40,591 nucleotides of DNA from Desulfomicrobium sp. UBA5193 (GTDB taxonomy: Bacteria; Desulfobacterota; Desulfovibrionia; Desulfovibrionales; Desulfomicrobiaceae). Location of the stretch: positions 99,220 to 139,810 of the forward strand of contig DHWB01000014.1 in the NCBI GenBank assembly GCA_002412965.1, in the 5' to 3' direction. How positions within the stretch are numbered: position 1 is the first letter of the stretch; the number at the start of each line of letters is the position of its first letter. The position numbers were made by a program, and so were the translations under genes. Shown here piece by piece: positions 39,041 through 40,591 of the stretch. Below the pieces are notes generated by a model. The model made no database searches. It saw only the letters and a list, made by a program, of their open reading frames with translations, and had not been told where the DNA came from.

Positions 39041-39797
39041 TAAAGCACCCAGGGCTTTCTTTGGTCAGCCGGATCCGATTGGATTCGGCTTCGTTCAGGC
39101 TGGAGAAGGCCCCGATCTGAACCCGCCAGTACGTTGTCCCGTTCAATTCGCCCTTGGTGATCCGAGTGCCGGCAAAGCCCCTTGAAACAAGCTGGGCCTT
39201 CAGCTTGCGTGCATTCGCTTCGACCACGAAAGCTCCATACTGCACATAAAACGGCCCCACATACTGAATGCGCTGTCCGGCGATGGTCTCCAGGCTGACC
39301 CTGGCCGTTCCCGGACCGACCACTCCCAGAGCATCCGCCGCCGCATAGGACAGATCGATGATCCGGTTGTTGACGAAGGGACCGCGATCATTGACCCGCA
39401 CCTCGGCCGTCCTCCCATTATCCAGATTTCTGACCACCAGCCGCGTATGCATGGGCAAAATCCGATGTGCCGCCGTCATCTGGTACATGTCGTACCTTTC
39501 GCCGTTGGCGGTCTTCTTGCCGTGGAAAGTGGGACCATACCAGGAGGCCACCCCTCTTTCGGCGTATCCTTCGGCCGAGCCCAAGGGGAAGTACGTCTGC
39601 CCGAGCACGGTGTAGGGCTTGTATGTCCCGCCCTTGCCCGTGGGCGCCGGAGATTTTTTTGACGGAGCGGACGGTGCCCCGATGCCGGGAATGTACTTGG
39701 TGCTGCATCCGGTCAGGCCGAGACACAAAAGTGCGACGGCCAGCCAGATGATCAGCCAGCGGCTTTCGATACGCCACAAAGACAACTCCGGACTCAT
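39027..39797 (-). CDS. rlpA: RlpA-like septal ring lipoprotein with SPOR domain
   Basis: A 256-residue lipoprotein: N-terminal signal with lipobox LGLTGC, lipidated Cys at 31, a Pro/Ser/Lys linker, a double-psi beta-barrel (VASWYGPTFHGKKTANGERY, then AEVRVNDRGPFVNNRIIDLS with the catalytic-type Asp and His of lytic transglycosylase RlpA), and a C-terminal SPOR domain (YVQYGAFVVEANARKL, YWRVQIGAFSSLNEA) that binds denuded septal peptidoglycan. ATG 39797 overlaps the upstream stop by ATGA. It probably cleaves glycan strands during cell separation. It shares its last 14 bases with the end of the IHF gene. Confidence 0.92.
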   Translation of the reverse strand: MSPELSLWRIESRWLIIWLAVALLCLGLTGCSTKYIPGIGAPSAPSKKSPAPTGKGGTYKPYTVLGQTYFPLGSAEGYAERGVASWYGPTFHGKKTANGERYDMYQMTAAHRILPMHTRLVVRNLDNGRTAEVRVNDRGPFVNNRIIDLSYAAADALGVVGPGTARVSLETIAGQRIQYVGPFYVQYGAFVVEANARKLKAQLVSRGFAGTRITKGELNGTTYWRVQIGAFSSLNEAESNRIRLTKESPGCFIIAD

Positions 39798-40402
39798 GGC
39801 ACGTCCATCCTCACTGTCAGCTCGATATCCCCACATACTCCGGACATAATTTCACGAACCTGTTCGGGATTCACGGACGCGCCGTCCCAACTGCACACGC
39901 ACTCGTCCAGATTGATTTCCTGATCTGCCACGTATTGCAACACTGCCTGGGCCGGTACGACCACGCCCCGACGCAGCACTGGTTTGAAACAGTCCAGGGC
40001 CACGAAGTTGAACATCTTGACCACAGCCACTCCGCCCTTGCGCTTGGCATCGTCATGCCGGCTGACCAGGTCGGGCCGAAAGGCCCTGATCGGGCTGGAC
40101 CTGCGCAGTGCGATCCCGCACAGCCCCGGCATGGTCCCGCTCATGCCCACCTCGTCGCCGCCGCCGACCAGCTCTTCACGCCAATCGTCCACCGGCGCAT
40201 TGTTGAGAAAAAGACCCGGCACGCTGTTGGTCGCGTAGTCCAGCTCCATGCCAAGGATCTCGGTCATGAAGTCGCGCACGCTGACCGCCTGCTCCAAAAA
40301 AACGCCCACGCCGCGCCGCACCAATCCGTGCCACACCGAGGCAGAATTTTCAGGAATTGTCAGAACAAGTTGATTCGAAACCGGACACGTTATGCCTTCC
40401 AT
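39794..40402 (-). CDS. Conserved-looking protein of unknown function, 202 residues
   Basis: No family recognised. The 202-residue protein is soluble-looking, with no signal peptide or membrane segment. It has an early TCPVSNQLVLTIPEN, a GGGDEVGMSGTMPGLCGIAL stretch rich in Gly, and a C-terminal DECVCSWDGASVNPEQVREI. Five Cys are scattered without a CxxC. ATG 40402 follows GGGGGTTTATGTC; a longer frame crosses the intergenic promoter region. It is coupled by ATGA to rlpA and divergent from an aldehyde:ferredoxin oxidoreductase gene. It could be linked to either; the divergent position hints at the oxidoreductase or its tungsten/molybdenum pterin cofactor, but nothing in the sequence proves this. 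Confidence 0.72.
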   Translation of the reverse strand: MEGITCPVSNQLVLTIPENSASVWHGLVRRGVGVFLEQAVSVRDFMTEILGMELDYATNSVPGLFLNNAPVDDWREELVGGGDEVGMSGTMPGLCGIALRRSSPIRAFRPDLVSRHDDAKRKGGVAVVKMFNFVALDCFKPVLRRGVVVPAQAVLQYVADQEINLDECVCSWDGASVNPEQVREIMSGVCGDIELTVRMDVP

Positions 40403-40422
40403 GACATAAACCCCCTTTTTTC

Positions 40423-40453
40423 TTGACTTTATGCGACGACTGTCTGCTAACAT
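40423..40453 (+). promoter_or_regulatory. Possible promoter of the aldehyde:ferredoxin oxidoreductase gene
   Basis: TTGACT (40423-40428) and TAACAT (40448-40453), 19 bases apart; CATAAT follows. The spacing is long, so this is tentative. Confidence 0.35.
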
Positions 40454-40506
40454 AATGCTAAATGCAAGATGAACGCGCGTCTGCGCCCAACACTCAAGGA
40501 GAATCC

Positions 40507-40591
40507 ATGAAAATCCTACGCATCAATACCCGGACCAAGAGCTTCAAATTCGAAGAACTCGGCGATCTGCTCGGTCTGGGCGGTCGCGCCC
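40507..40591 (+). CDS. aor: Aldehyde:ferredoxin oxidoreductase, N-terminal fragment (cut by window edge)
   Basis: 28 residues visible: MKILRINTRTKSFKFEEL, then LGLGGRA. This opening (MKILRxN followed by a GLGGRG/A turn) is that of the tungsten-pterin aldehyde:ferredoxin oxidoreductase family, which oxidises aldehydes to acids with ferredoxin. ATG 40507 has an excellent AAGGAGA. The rest of the gene lies beyond the right edge, so catalytic features cannot be checked. Acetaldehyde from EutB-type reactions would be one possible substrate. Confidence 0.8.
   Translation, partial: MKILRINTRTKSFKFEELGDLLGLGGRA

Overview
The window reads as chromosomal DNA of a GC-rich, anaerobic, sulfate- or sulfur-reducing deltaproteobacterium, most likely of the Desulfovibrionales (Desulfovibrio/Desulfomicrobium type; a family-level inference, no marker was searched). 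The clues are a free-standing dsrC with both C-terminal cysteines, a tusA-dsrE2 pair beside DsrK/TmcB- and DsrM/NarI-like genes, the futalosine menaquinone enzyme MqnE, an aldehyde:ferredoxin oxidoreductase start, and several heterodisulfide-reductase-type iron-sulfur proteins. No rRNA, tRNA, CRISPR array, insertion sequence or prophage gene was seen. Long open frames antisense to most genes are by-products of the high GC content.

Layout, left to right. 1-1902 (minus): the N-terminal half of ethanolamine ammonia-lyase large subunit EutB and an exported NagZ-like GH3 hexosaminidase. 2329-8403 (plus): a nucleoside/nucleobase import operon (BMP-type binding protein, double ABC ATPase, two permeases, cytosine deaminase) with a good sigma-54 promoter candidate, an internal terminator after the binding-protein gene and a patch of GC-rich palindromic repeats before codA. 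8722-12059 (plus): a ZraP-like metal-binding periplasmic protein, an EamA transporter, a MarC protein and a soluble HdrD-like Fe-S protein. 12064-17990 (minus): an RND efflux operon (membrane fusion protein, pump) coupled by 4-base overlaps to a membrane methyltransferase-like protein and a GT4 glycosyltransferase. 18164-18676 (plus): a Blc lipocalin lipoprotein.

18839-24750 is the most interesting block. A rhodanese-metallo-beta-lactamase fusion (plus) converges on a minus-strand series marR - dsrE2 - tusA - terminator - NarI/DsrM-like cytochrome b - DsrK/TmcB-like Fe-S protein - FadL-type outer-membrane channel. Together these could import a hydrophobic (sulfur?) substrate, pass sulfane sulfur on protein thiols and exchange electrons with menaquinone. 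No single gene is new as a family; the combination is what deserves testing.

24975-29070 (plus): a three-PAS protein that stops after a histidine-kinase-like H-box, cardiolipin synthase, two small Cys-rich proteins and dsrC with its terminator. 29290-38564 (minus): malQ-glgB (glycogen), a 47-residue membrane protein, mqnE, rpsA, rimO and a second radical SAM gene, several with clear intrinsic terminators. 38747-40591: an IHF/HU subunit (plus), an RlpA-SPOR lipoprotein and an unknown protein (minus), and the divergent start of an aldehyde:ferredoxin oxidoreductase gene that runs out of the window.
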